Below, piece by piece: positions 1-6,337 of a stretch of 9,839 nt of DNA. The stretch is from Gemmatimonadota bacterium (GTDB lineage: Bacteria; Gemmatimonadota; Gemmatimonadetes; Gemmatimonadales; GWC2-71-9). The translations under genes were made by a program, and so were the position numbers. The notes below the pieces were generated by a model. The model saw nothing but the letters and a program-made list of their open reading frames with translations. It searched no databases and was not told the origin of the DNA. The number at the start of each line of letters is the position of its first letter. The first letter of the stretch is position 1. Where the stretch lies: positions 1 through 9,839 of the forward strand of contig JAOUIC010000030.1 of the NCBI GenBank assembly GCA_029884275.1. Reading direction: 5' to 3'.

Positions 1-1
1 C

Positions 2-385
2 AGTGGTGAATTGACCGCCTTCCAGCTGGAGCACGGGATCGGTCCCGTCACCGAGCCGATCACCCTGGGCGCGTTGGACGACGAGGAGACGAAGGAGATG
101 GCGGAGGAGGGCAAGAAGGCGTTCGAGGCGAAGTGCGCCGCCTGCCACAAGATGGAAGAGCGGTACGTTGGCCCAGCCCTGGGTGGGGTCACCGAACGCC
201 GCTCTCCGGCCTACCTCGTCAACATGATCGTGAACCCTGACGGGATGTACAACAAGCACCCCGAGGCCAGGAAGCTCCTGGCCGAGTACATGACGCAGAT
301 GCCGAATCTGGGAGTGACTCAGGAAGAGGCACGCAAGATGGTCGAGTATCTCCGTACCCAACCCACCAGCACCGCCGGCAAGTGA
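2..385 (+). CDS. Monohaem c-type cytochrome, 5' end cut off by the window
   Basis: The frame is open to the left edge, so the true start and the export signal lie outside; the TTG at 11 is only the first possible start codon inside the window. One haem-attachment motif, CAACH, is encoded at 134-148, and a Met-Pro pair at 299-304 (MTQMP) is the likely distal haem ligand. This is the layout of a small class I cytochrome c. The C-terminal helix (EEARKMVEYLRTQP) fits that fold. The stop is 26 nt before the preferred nosZ start and overlaps an alternative GTG start, so the two genes are probably co-transcribed. By position the protein is the likely periplasmic electron donor to NosZ; this is inference from context. 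A general respiratory cytochrome cannot be excluded. Confidence 0.85.
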   Translation, partial: SGELTAFQLEHGIGPVTEPITLGALDDEETKEMAEEGKKAFEAKCAACHKMEERYVGPALGGVTERRSPAYLVNMIVNPDGMYNKHPEARKLLAEYMTQMPNLGVTQEEARKMVEYLRTQPTSTAGK

Positions 386-397
386 CCGGCGCGACTC

Positions 398-405
398 AGA
401 GGAGA
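398..405 (+). promoter_or_regulatory. Shine-Dalgarno site that decides the nosZ start
   Basis: AGAGGAGA lies 6 nt before the ATG at 412. It is a near-perfect ribosome binding site and favours that ATG over the in-frame GTG at 382, which has no comparable purine run upstream. Confidence 0.75.
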
Positions 406-411
406 CGATTC

Positions 412-2373
412 ATGACGCGCATGAAGTCATGGGCCCGCACCGGCCTGGCGGCGACGGCGATCGCCGCGACGGTGATCACGATCAGTTGCGGCAAGGCGAG
501 CACGCCGGCCGGCGGCGCCGGCGACGCGGCCTCCCGGGTGTACGTTCCGCCCGGCCAGCACGACGAGTTCTACGCGTTCATGTCGGGCGGTTTCTCGGGC
601 CAGATCGGGGTGTACGGGCTCCCCTCGGGGCGCCTGCTCCGGGTCATCCCGGTGTTTTCGCAGGACGCCGAGAAGGGCTACGGCTACAGCGAGCAGTCAA
701 AGGCCCTGCTGATGACCAGCTACGGGTTCATCCCGTGGGATGACTCGCACCATCCGTCACTCTCGAAGACCGACGCATTGAATGACGGCCGCTGGATCTT
801 CATCAACGGCAACAACACCCCTCGCATTGCGCGCATCGACCTCGCGGACATGCACACCCACGAGATCATCGAAATCCCCAATGGCTCCGGCAACCACGCC
901 TCACCCTTCGTCACCCAGAACACCGAATACGTGGTCTCAGCGACCCGGTTCAGTGTGCCGACGCCGCAGCGCGATGTGTCCATCAGCGAGTACAAGGATG
1001 CGTTCGACGGCCAGATCTCCTTCGTCTCGGTCGATTCGGCCACGGGGAAGATGTCGCTCGCGTTCCAGATCCACATGCCCGGGTTCGACTACGACCTGGC
1101 CCGTCCGGGCAAGGTGGCGTCGCACGGCTGGGCCTTCTTCACGATGTACAACAGCGAGCAGGCGCACACCCTGAAGGAGCGCAACGCCTCGCAAGCCGAC
1201 AAGGACTACATCACCGCCATCAACTGGAAGCAGGCGGAGCAGTGCGTGAAGAATGGCAAGGCGAAGCCCGGCCCGGCGACATATGCTCACAACTGGGTGG
1301 ATGACGCCGACATCGCGCGTCACGAGATGCTGAGCGGGACGAAGGTGCTGCAGCCGGTCGATTGCCCCGGCATGGCGTACTTCCTGCCGACCCCGAAGTC
1401 CCCCCACGGGGTGGACGTGGATCCGACCGGCGAGTACATCGTCGGTGGCGGCAAGCTCGCGACGGTGATCCCGGTCCACTCGTTTTCCAAGATGCTCAAG
1501 GCGATCGAGGACAAGGCGTTTGATGGCGAACTCAAGGGCATTCCGGTGCTCAAGTACGAAGCCACCATCGCCGGCGAAGTGGCGGATCCGGGCCTTGGCC
1601 CGCTGCACACGGAGTTCGACCAGAACGGGTTCGCCTACACCTCGATGTTCGTGAGCTCCGAGATCACCAAGTGGCGGGTCAAGGACCAGACGGTGGTGGA
1701 CAAGATTCCGACTTACTACTCGATCGGCCACCTGCTGGTTCCCGGCGGCGACACCCGCCAGCCCGATGGCAAGTACGTCATCGCGCTCAACAAGATCACC
1801 AAGGACCGCTACCTGCCGACCGGCCCCGAGCTGACCCAGTCGGCCCAGCTGATCGACATCACTGGCGACAAGATGCAGATGCTGCTCGACTTCCCCACCA
1901 TCGGCGAGCCGCACTACGCCCAGGCCATCCTGGCCTCCGCGATCAAGGACAAGCAGGTCAGGATCTACCAGTTGGAAGAGAACAAGGATCCGTTCGGGGT
2001 CAAGGCCGAGAAGGACGTCAAGGTGGTGCGGAAGGGGAACGTGGTCCATATCTACATGACCTCGATCCGGAGCCACTTCACGCCGGACAACATCGAGGGC
2101 GTCCAGGTCGGCGACAGTGTCTACTTCCACGTCACCAACCTGGAGCAGGACTGGGACGTGCCCCATGGCTTCGCGATCACAGGCGCCAGGAACGCCGAAC
2201 TGCTGATCATGCCGGGGCAGACCCGGACCCTCGCCTGGGTTCCGGAGCGGGTGGGCGTGATGGCCTTCTACTGCACCGATTTCTGCTCCGCCCTGCATCA
2301 GGAGATGCAGGGGTACATCCGGGTGTCCGCGAAGGGAGCCGGCACGCCGATCTCCTTCAACGCCCCGAAGTGA
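412..2373 (+). CDS. nosZ: Nitrous oxide reductase, clade II type, predicted lipoprotein
   Basis: Periplasmic copper enzyme that reduces N2O to N2, the last step of denitrification. The ATG at 412 gives 653 residues. The N-terminal seven-bladed propeller carries the CuZ ligands: H113 and H114 (DDSHHP), H162 (GNHASPF), H332 (SPHG), H399 (PLHTEF), H440 (GHL) and H501 (EPHY). The C-terminal cupredoxin domain holds CuA: H585 (DVPHG), C621, C625, H629 and M632 in CTDFCSALHQEM. The CTDFC form, rather than the C-x-WFC of clade I, and the Sec-like signal mark it as clade II (from memory of the family). The N-terminus has a basic start, a hydrophobic stretch (about 11-25) and TISC at 23-26, which fits a loose lipobox, so it may be lipid-anchored through C26. 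No ligand is missing, so it should be active. The GTG at 382 would add ten residues including RRRF. The cytochrome gene is 26 nt upstream; a hairpin follows. Confidence 0.97.
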   Translation: MTRMKSWARTGLAATAIAATVITISCGKASTPAGGAGDAASRVYVPPGQHDEFYAFMSGGFSGQIGVYGLPSGRLLRVIPVFSQDAEKGYGYSEQSKALLMTSYGFIPWDDSHHPSLSKTDALNDGRWIFINGNNTPRIARIDLADMHTHEIIEIPNGSGNHASPFVTQNTEYVVSATRFSVPTPQRDVSISEYKDAFDGQISFVSVDSATGKMSLAFQIHMPGFDYDLARPGKVASHGWAFFTMYNSEQAHTLKERNASQADKDYITAINWKQAEQCVKNGKAKPGPATYAHNWVDDADIARHEMLSGTKVLQPVDCPGMAYFLPTPKSPHGVDVDPTGEYIVGGGKLATVIPVHSFSKMLKAIEDKAFDGELKGIPVLKYEATIAGEVADPGLGPLHTEFDQNGFAYTSMFVSSEITKWRVKDQTVVDKIPTYYSIGHLLVPGGDTRQPDGKYVIALNKITKDRYLPTGPELTQSAQLIDITGDKMQMLLDFPTIGEPHYAQAILASAIKDKQVRIYQLEENKDPFGVKAEKDVKVVRKGNVVHIYMTSIRSHFTPDNIEGVQVGDSVYFHVTNLEQDWDVPHGFAITGARNAELLIMPGQTRTLAWVPERVGVMAFYCTDFCSALHQEMQGYIRVSAKGAGTPISFNAPK

Positions 2374-2391
2374 GCTGACCCGAGTTCCATA

Positions 2392-2447
2392 CGGGGTGGG
2401 TGCGGGCGGGGCGAAGCAGGAGCTTCGCCTCTACCCCACCCACCCCG
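2392..2447 (+). repeat. Two-part hairpin after nosZ containing a REP-like palindrome
   Basis: Outer arms at 2392-2401 and 2438-2447 are perfect 10-bp complements (built on GGGGTGGGT and ACCCACCCC). Inside, GGCGAAGC at 2410-2417 pairs with GCTTCGCC at 2422-2429 around an AGGA loop. The inner unit (2408-2434) has the same layout as the palindrome at 6311-6337. No T tract follows, so it is not a classic intrinsic terminator. It fills most of the 101-nt gap after nosZ and could stabilise the nosZ end of the mRNA or attenuate read-through. Confidence 0.75.
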
Positions 2448-2474
2448 ACTCTTGCCCGTCACCCGGTTGGAGCC

Positions 2475-3062
2475 ATGACACGTTCGTCGCGCCTCATCCT
2501 CGCCGCGGTCGCCCTGGCGATGGCGCTCGCCTACCCGCTGCCGCTCTGGCACATCGCGCTCCAGGCCCCCCAGTACCCGGAGGGCCTCGGGCTCTACATT
2601 GCCATCGACCGGATCGAAGGGGAAAATCCCCACGACCTGTCCAGCATCAACAACCTGAACCACTACATCGGGATGAAGGTGATCACCCCGGAGGACATTC
2701 CGGAGTTGCGCTTCATGCCGTACATCCTCGCCGGCCTGATCGGACTGGGTCTGGTCGCGGCACTGGCCGGGCGGCGGTGGCTGCTGGCGACGTGGGTGGT
2801 GGTGTTTGCGGCTGGCTCGCTGGCGGGGTTGGCGGACTTCTATCGCTGGACCTACGATTACGGCCACAATCTCGATCCCCATGCTATTATCAAGATCCCG
2901 GGGATGAGCTATCAGCCGCCGATCATCGGCGGCAAGCAGTTGCTGAATTTCCACGCCAGCTCGTGGCCCGCTGCGGGGGGGTGGATTCTGGTCGGCGCGA
3001 TGCTGGTCGGGGTGGCGCTCGTGGTCCGGGAATACCGCGCGCGCCCGGGCGCGGCAGCCTGA
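2475..3062 (+). CDS. Four-helix membrane protein of the nos cluster, function unknown
   Basis: This is a 195-residue integral membrane protein. Likely membrane segments are residues 7-25, 82-99, 103-120 and 170-184. The positive-inside rule puts both ends and the RRW turn (100-102) in the cytoplasm, leaving two large loops (26-80 and 121-168) outside. Both loops hold potential metal ligands: N-H-Y-I-G-M at 62-67, H131, H136, M144 in PGMSYQPP, and H160 in LLNFHA. The ATG at 2475 has GGAG only 2 nt upstream; a longer frame from 2400 would place a hairpin and a non-membrane leader inside the protein. It lies between nosZ and nosL, where clade II clusters often carry an accessory membrane gene such as nosB. 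I am not sure it is homologous to NosB, so no symbol is given. A role in NosZ maturation or electron supply is inferred from position. Confidence 0.85.
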   Translation: MTRSSRLILAAVALAMALAYPLPLWHIALQAPQYPEGLGLYIAIDRIEGENPHDLSSINNLNHYIGMKVITPEDIPELRFMPYILAGLIGLGLVAALAGRRWLLATWVVVFAAGSLAGLADFYRWTYDYGHNLDPHAIIKIPGMSYQPPIIGGKQLLNFHASSWPAAGGWILVGAMLVGVALVVREYRARPGAAA

Positions 3063-3091
3063 GGTAACATGACACCACCGGTGAGAGGTTC

Positions 3092-3538
3092 GTGCCGCGC
3101 TTGCTGATCCTAGCGGTCCTGAGCGTCGTCGCGTGCGGCCGGGGAACCCCTCGGCCGATCGCGTATGGGGCGGAGCCCTGCACCCACTGCCACATGACCA
3201 TCGCCGACCCGCGTTTCGTCGCCGAGGCCGTGCTGAGCACGGGAAAGGTGCTGGCCTTCGACGACATCGGATGCCTCGCGAACTGGCTCCGGGCCGAACG
3301 GCGTCAGGTGAAGGCGGTGTGGGTGGCGCCGTTCACCGGGGGCGAGTGGCTGGCCGCCGAACAGGCGGCGTTCCTCCGCACGGATTCCCTCCGTACTCCG
3401 ATGGCGAGCGGGCTGATCGCATTGCCGAGTGCCGCCGTGGCCGACAGCCTCCGCGCCACGCTCGGCGGCACGCTGCAGAGCTGGAGTGAGGTTGCCGACG
3501 CCACGCTTTCGCCGCACGTCGGGGCCGGTGCTTCCTGA
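3092..3538 (+). CDS. nosL: NosL copper-chaperone lipoprotein
   Basis: NosL is an outward-facing lipoprotein that binds Cu(I) and delivers it to the NosDFY complex for NosZ maturation. The 148-residue product begins with a short signal peptide ending in the lipobox VVAC, with lipidation expected at C15. The metal site is visible as C30-x2-C33-x-M35 in PCTHCHM, followed by the family's conserved VLAFDDIGCLANWL segment (53-66). The start is GTG at 3092 with AGAGG 3 nt upstream; no other start codon is available in frame. It begins 29 nt after the membrane protein gene, and its TGA shares one base with the nosD ATG, so nosL and nosD are translationally coupled. H32 and H34 around the cysteines could also contribute ligands; that is speculative. 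Confidence 0.93.
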   Translation: MPRLLILAVLSVVACGRGTPRPIAYGAEPCTHCHMTIADPRFVAEAVLSTGKVLAFDDIGCLANWLRAERRQVKAVWVAPFTGGEWLAAEQAAFLRTDSLRTPMASGLIALPSAAVADSLRATLGGTLQSWSEVADATLSPHVGAGAS

Positions 3539-4782
3539 TGTCCCCATGGCTGCTGGTGGCCCTCTGGTCACTCCAGGCGCCGGCGGGGACCTCCCGTACC
3601 CTGCATGTCAGCCCCGGAGGACCGCTCCCGACGCTCACCGCCGCGCTGGAGGCCGCGGCGGCCGGCGACACCATCGTGGTGCGGTCCGGCGTCTACCAGG
3701 AGCCGGAGATCGTCGTGCGGAAGCGGGTGACGATTCTGGGCGAGGGGGCCCCGGTCCTCCGGGGCGGCGACCACCAGATCCTCCGGATCGTCGCCGACAG
3801 CGTCACGCTTCGAGGACTGGTCTTCCGTGACGTGAGCCCGAGCGCGGTGGACGATCGCGCGGCCATCCGGGTGGAAGGGGCCCGGGGCTGCCGGATCGAG
3901 GACAACACGGTCGTGAATTCCTATTTCGGCATCTACCTCGCCAAGGCGGCGGGCTGCGCCATCCTGGGCAACCGGATCACCGGGCCGGCGACGACCGAGT
4001 CGCTCACCGGGAATGCGATCCACTCCTGGAGCTCAGAGGACCTGGTGATCGAGGGCAACGTGCTGCGCGGCCACCGCGACGGGCTGTATTTCGAGTTCAC
4101 CACGGACACGAAGGTGCGCGACAATGTCAGCACCGCGAACCTCCGGTACGGCATCCACTTCATGTTCTCGCACGGCTGCAGCTACACCGGCAACCGGTTC
4201 ATCGCCAACAGGGCGGGCAGCGCGGTGATGTACAGCCGTGGCGTGGTCATGGAAGGCAACCGATTCCTGGAGAGCCGCGGGGCTTCGATCTACGGGCTGC
4301 TGGGCAAGGACCTGGTGGACAGCCGGATCACCGGCAACCTGTTCGCGTCCAACACCGGCGGCCTGTACCTGGAGGGCGTGATCCGGGTCGAGGTCCGGGG
4401 TAACGAATTCATGAGCAACGGATGGGGCGCGGTCGTGATGGCGGACGCGGAGGGGACGCGCTTCGAGCGGAACCGGTTCCAGGAGAACTCCTTCGACGTC
4501 AGCACCAACGGCGCCAACGCCACGACCCGCTTCGCGGAGAACTACTGGGACCGGTACCCGGGCTACGACCTGGACGGGGACGGCTATGGTGACGTGCCGT
4601 TCGCCCCGGTGCGTCTGTTCGCGTTCATCGTACAGCAGCACGACCCCGCCCTCATCCTCCAGCGCAGCTTCTTCGTTTCCCTGCTGGACGCCGCCGAGCG
4701 GGTCGCGCCGATCCTGACCCCCAGGATGATGGAGGACGCCAGGCCGTCGATGGCCTGGCCCGCGCCGGGGATCGGGCAGTGA
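3538..4782 (+). CDS. nosD: NosD, periplasmic beta-helix protein for NosZ copper-site assembly
   Basis: NosD is the periplasmic part of the NosDFY machine and takes part in building the copper centres of NosZ. The 414-residue product starts with a short hydrophobic signal (about 1-17, ending APA) with no basic residue, an unusually weak n-region. From about residue 30 to 330 it is a right-handed beta-helix of the CASH type, with repeated GN-R/F and hydrophobic rungs such as GIYL, GLYFEF, GIHFMF and GLYLEG. Near the C-terminus lies the NosD hallmark NYWDRYPGYDLDGDGYGD (about 335-352), whose acidic residues resemble a calcium-binding loop. A conserved tail, RSFFVSLLDAAERVAP, follows. It overlaps nosL by one base and nosF by four (GTGA). 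Length and motifs are normal for the family. Confidence 0.95.
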   Translation: MSPWLLVALWSLQAPAGTSRTLHVSPGGPLPTLTAALEAAAAGDTIVVRSGVYQEPEIVVRKRVTILGEGAPVLRGGDHQILRIVADSVTLRGLVFRDVSPSAVDDRAAIRVEGARGCRIEDNTVVNSYFGIYLAKAAGCAILGNRITGPATTESLTGNAIHSWSSEDLVIEGNVLRGHRDGLYFEFTTDTKVRDNVSTANLRYGIHFMFSHGCSYTGNRFIANRAGSAVMYSRGVVMEGNRFLESRGASIYGLLGKDLVDSRITGNLFASNTGGLYLEGVIRVEVRGNEFMSNGWGAVVMADAEGTRFERNRFQENSFDVSTNGANATTRFAENYWDRYPGYDLDGDGYGDVPFAPVRLFAFIVQQHDPALILQRSFFVSLLDAAERVAPILTPRMMEDARPSMAWPAPGIGQ

Positions 4783-5507
4783 GCGCACCGCGCAGCGTCG
4801 TCGAGGCCTCCGGGATCACGAAACGGTTCGGCAAGCTGGATGTGCTGCGCGGCATCGACCTGTCGGTCCCATCAGGCCGGATCACCGGCCTCGTCGGCCC
4901 CAACGCGGCCGGCAAGACGACGCTGATCAAGTCGCTGCTGGGGCTGGTGCGCCCCGACGCGGGGAGGCTCGAGGTTCTGGGCCAGCCGGTGAACGGCGAC
5001 GAGCGGTACCGGCACGCCATCGGGTACATGCCGCAGGCGGCGCGCTTCCCTGAGAACCTGACCGGGGTGGAGCTGCTCGACATGGTGCGCGACCTCCGCG
5101 GAACGCCACCGTCGGAAGACAGTGAGCTGCTGGACACCTTCGGCCTGGCGCCGGAGCTCGCGAAGCCGGTGCGGACCTTGTCCGGCGGCACGCGGCAGAA
5201 GCTGTCGGCGGTCGTGGCGTTCCTGTTCCAGCCCGACCTGCTCATCCTCGACGAGCCCACCGCGGGGCTCGACCCGGTCGCCAGCGGCGCCTTCAAGGAG
5301 AAGCTTCTCGCCACCCGCGAGCGCGGCGCGTCGATTCTGCTCGCCTCACACACCCTCGCCGAGCTGGAGGAGGTGGCGGACGACATCATCTTCCTGCTGG
5401 AGGGCAGGGTGCGGTTCCACGGACCGGTGGCCCGACTGATGTCGCTCACCGGGTTCGCTCGGCTTGAGAAGGCGGTCGCGGCGCTCATGCGGCAGGGGAT
5501 CTCGTGA
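4779..5507 (+). CDS. nosF: NosF, ABC-type ATPase of the NosDFY complex
   Basis: Cytoplasmic ATPase that powers the NosDFY machine. All nucleotide-binding motifs are intact in the 242-residue product: Walker A GPNAAGKTT (40-48), Q-loop Q86 in YMPQ, signature LSGGT (134-138), Walker B LLILDE (154-159) with catalytic E159, D-loop GLDP (163-166) and the switch histidine H191 in LLASH. The start is GTG at 4779, overlapping the nosD stop as GTGA. The purine-rich GGGGATCGGG just before it, inside nosD, can act as the ribosome binding site. The stop overlaps the nosY start in the same way, so nosD, nosF and nosY should be made in coordinated amounts. Identification as NosF rather than a generic ABC ATPase rests mainly on its place between nosD and nosY. 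Confidence 0.95.
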   Translation: MSAPRSVVEASGITKRFGKLDVLRGIDLSVPSGRITGLVGPNAAGKTTLIKSLLGLVRPDAGRLEVLGQPVNGDERYRHAIGYMPQAARFPENLTGVELLDMVRDLRGTPPSEDSELLDTFGLAPELAKPVRTLSGGTRQKLSAVVAFLFQPDLLILDEPTAGLDPVASGAFKEKLLATRERGASILLASHTLAELEEVADDIIFLLEGRVRFHGPVARLMSLTGFARLEKAVAALMRQGIS

Positions 5508-6295
5508 GCAACGCCGTGAAGGTGCTGCGCTACCAGCTGCGCGACATCGTCCGGAACCGGTGGATGCTGGCGTACGGCCTGGTGCTGCTGGCGCTCACCG
5601 AGGGGCTGTTCCGGCTGGGCGGAGATGGGGGCCGGGTGATCCTGTCACTCCTCAACGTGGTGCTGATCCTGGTACCGCTGGTGGCGCTGACCTTCGGCAC
5701 GCTCTACCTGTACAATGCCCGTGAGTTCATCGAACTGCTGCTGACCCAGCCGGTGGGCCGGGGGGCCATGTTCGCAGGGCTCTGGGGCGGCCTGGCCCTG
5801 CCGCTCTGCCTCATCCTGCTGGGCGGCATCGGGCTTCCCTTCCTGCTGCATGTGGCGGCAAGTCCGATCCCCACCCGATCGCTCGTGGTTCTGCTAGGCA
5901 CCGGCTGCCTGCTCACAGCGGCGTTCACCGCCATCGCCTTCCTGATCGCGCTTCGGTTCGAGGACCGCGCCCGGGGCTTCGGTTCGGCGCTGGTCGTCTG
6001 GCTGATCTGCGCCGTGGTGTACGACGGGATGGTGCTGCTGGTGGTCACGACGTTCCGCGACTACCCGCTGGAGACGCCGCTGCTGACCCTGATCCTGCTG
6101 AACCCGCTCGACCTGGGGAGAGTGCTGCTGCTGCTCGACTTCGACGTGGCCGCGCTGATGGGCTACACCGGCGCGGTGTTCAAGCGGTTCCTCGGGACCT
6201 CGCTGGGCATCGGCGTGGGACTCGCGGCGCTCTCCGCCTGGACCATCGTGCCCCTGTGGTTCGGCCTGCGCCGGTTCAGGCGGCGGGATTTCTAG
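5504..6295 (+). CDS. nosY: NosY, membrane subunit of the NosDFY complex
   Basis: NosY is the membrane-spanning partner of NosF and anchors NosD on the periplasmic side. The 263-residue product has a basic cytoplasmic start (KVLRYQLRDIVRNRW) and about six hydrophobic segments, near residues 20-37, 46-70, 90-113, 125-148, 161-182 and 235-255. It ends in a basic cytoplasmic tail (GLRRFRRRDF). Family features include LLLTQPVGRG in the cytoplasmic loop after the second helix, LLNPLDLGRVLLLL, and FKRFLGTSLG before the last helix. The start is GTG at 5504, overlapping the nosF stop by four bases. It is the last plus-strand gene here; the TAG at 6293 is followed after 15 nt by a strong palindrome, and the next gene runs the other way. 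Confidence 0.94.
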   Translation: MSNAVKVLRYQLRDIVRNRWMLAYGLVLLALTEGLFRLGGDGGRVILSLLNVVLILVPLVALTFGTLYLYNAREFIELLLTQPVGRGAMFAGLWGGLALPLCLILLGGIGLPFLLHVAASPIPTRSLVVLLGTGCLLTAAFTAIAFLIALRFEDRARGFGSALVVWLICAVVYDGMVLLVVTTFRDYPLETPLLTLILLNPLDLGRVLLLLDFDVAALMGYTGAVFKRFLGTSLGIGVGLAALSAWTIVPLWFGLRRFRRRDF

Positions 6296-6309
6296 GGGGC
6301 GGCACCGCG

Positions 6310-6337
6310 AGGGGCCGCCACGGAGGGCGGCCCCTAC
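6310..6337. repeat. REP-like palindrome in the convergent intergenic gap, possible bidirectional terminator
   Basis: AGGGGCCGCC (6310-6319) pairs perfectly with GGCGGCCCCT (6326-6335) around a 6-nt loop, giving a very GC-rich 10-bp stem. It lies between the nosY stop (6295) and the end of the minus-strand DUF1611 gene, a good site for a terminator serving both strands, although neither side has a T tract. Read on the minus strand it begins GTAGGGGC, and the TAG within that is the DUF1611 stop codon. Its layout matches the inner palindrome at 2408-2434. Confidence 0.75.

Noticed and set aside
937..2298. Long open frame of 453 codons on the minus strand across nosZ
   Set aside because: It is fully antisense to a nosZ with every active-site residue intact. 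Its composition (Arg, Val, Leu, His, Asp-rich) is what the reverse strand of high-GC coding DNA gives.
2400..2474. Upstream start at 2400 for the four-helix membrane protein
   Set aside because: The extra 25 residues are encoded by the hairpin region and are not membrane-like, whereas the ATG at 2475 is followed directly by a basic end and the first helix.
3076..3083. CACCGGTG palindrome just before nosL
   Set aside because: Eight bases is too short to stand out in DNA of this base composition, and it has no second copy or partner site.
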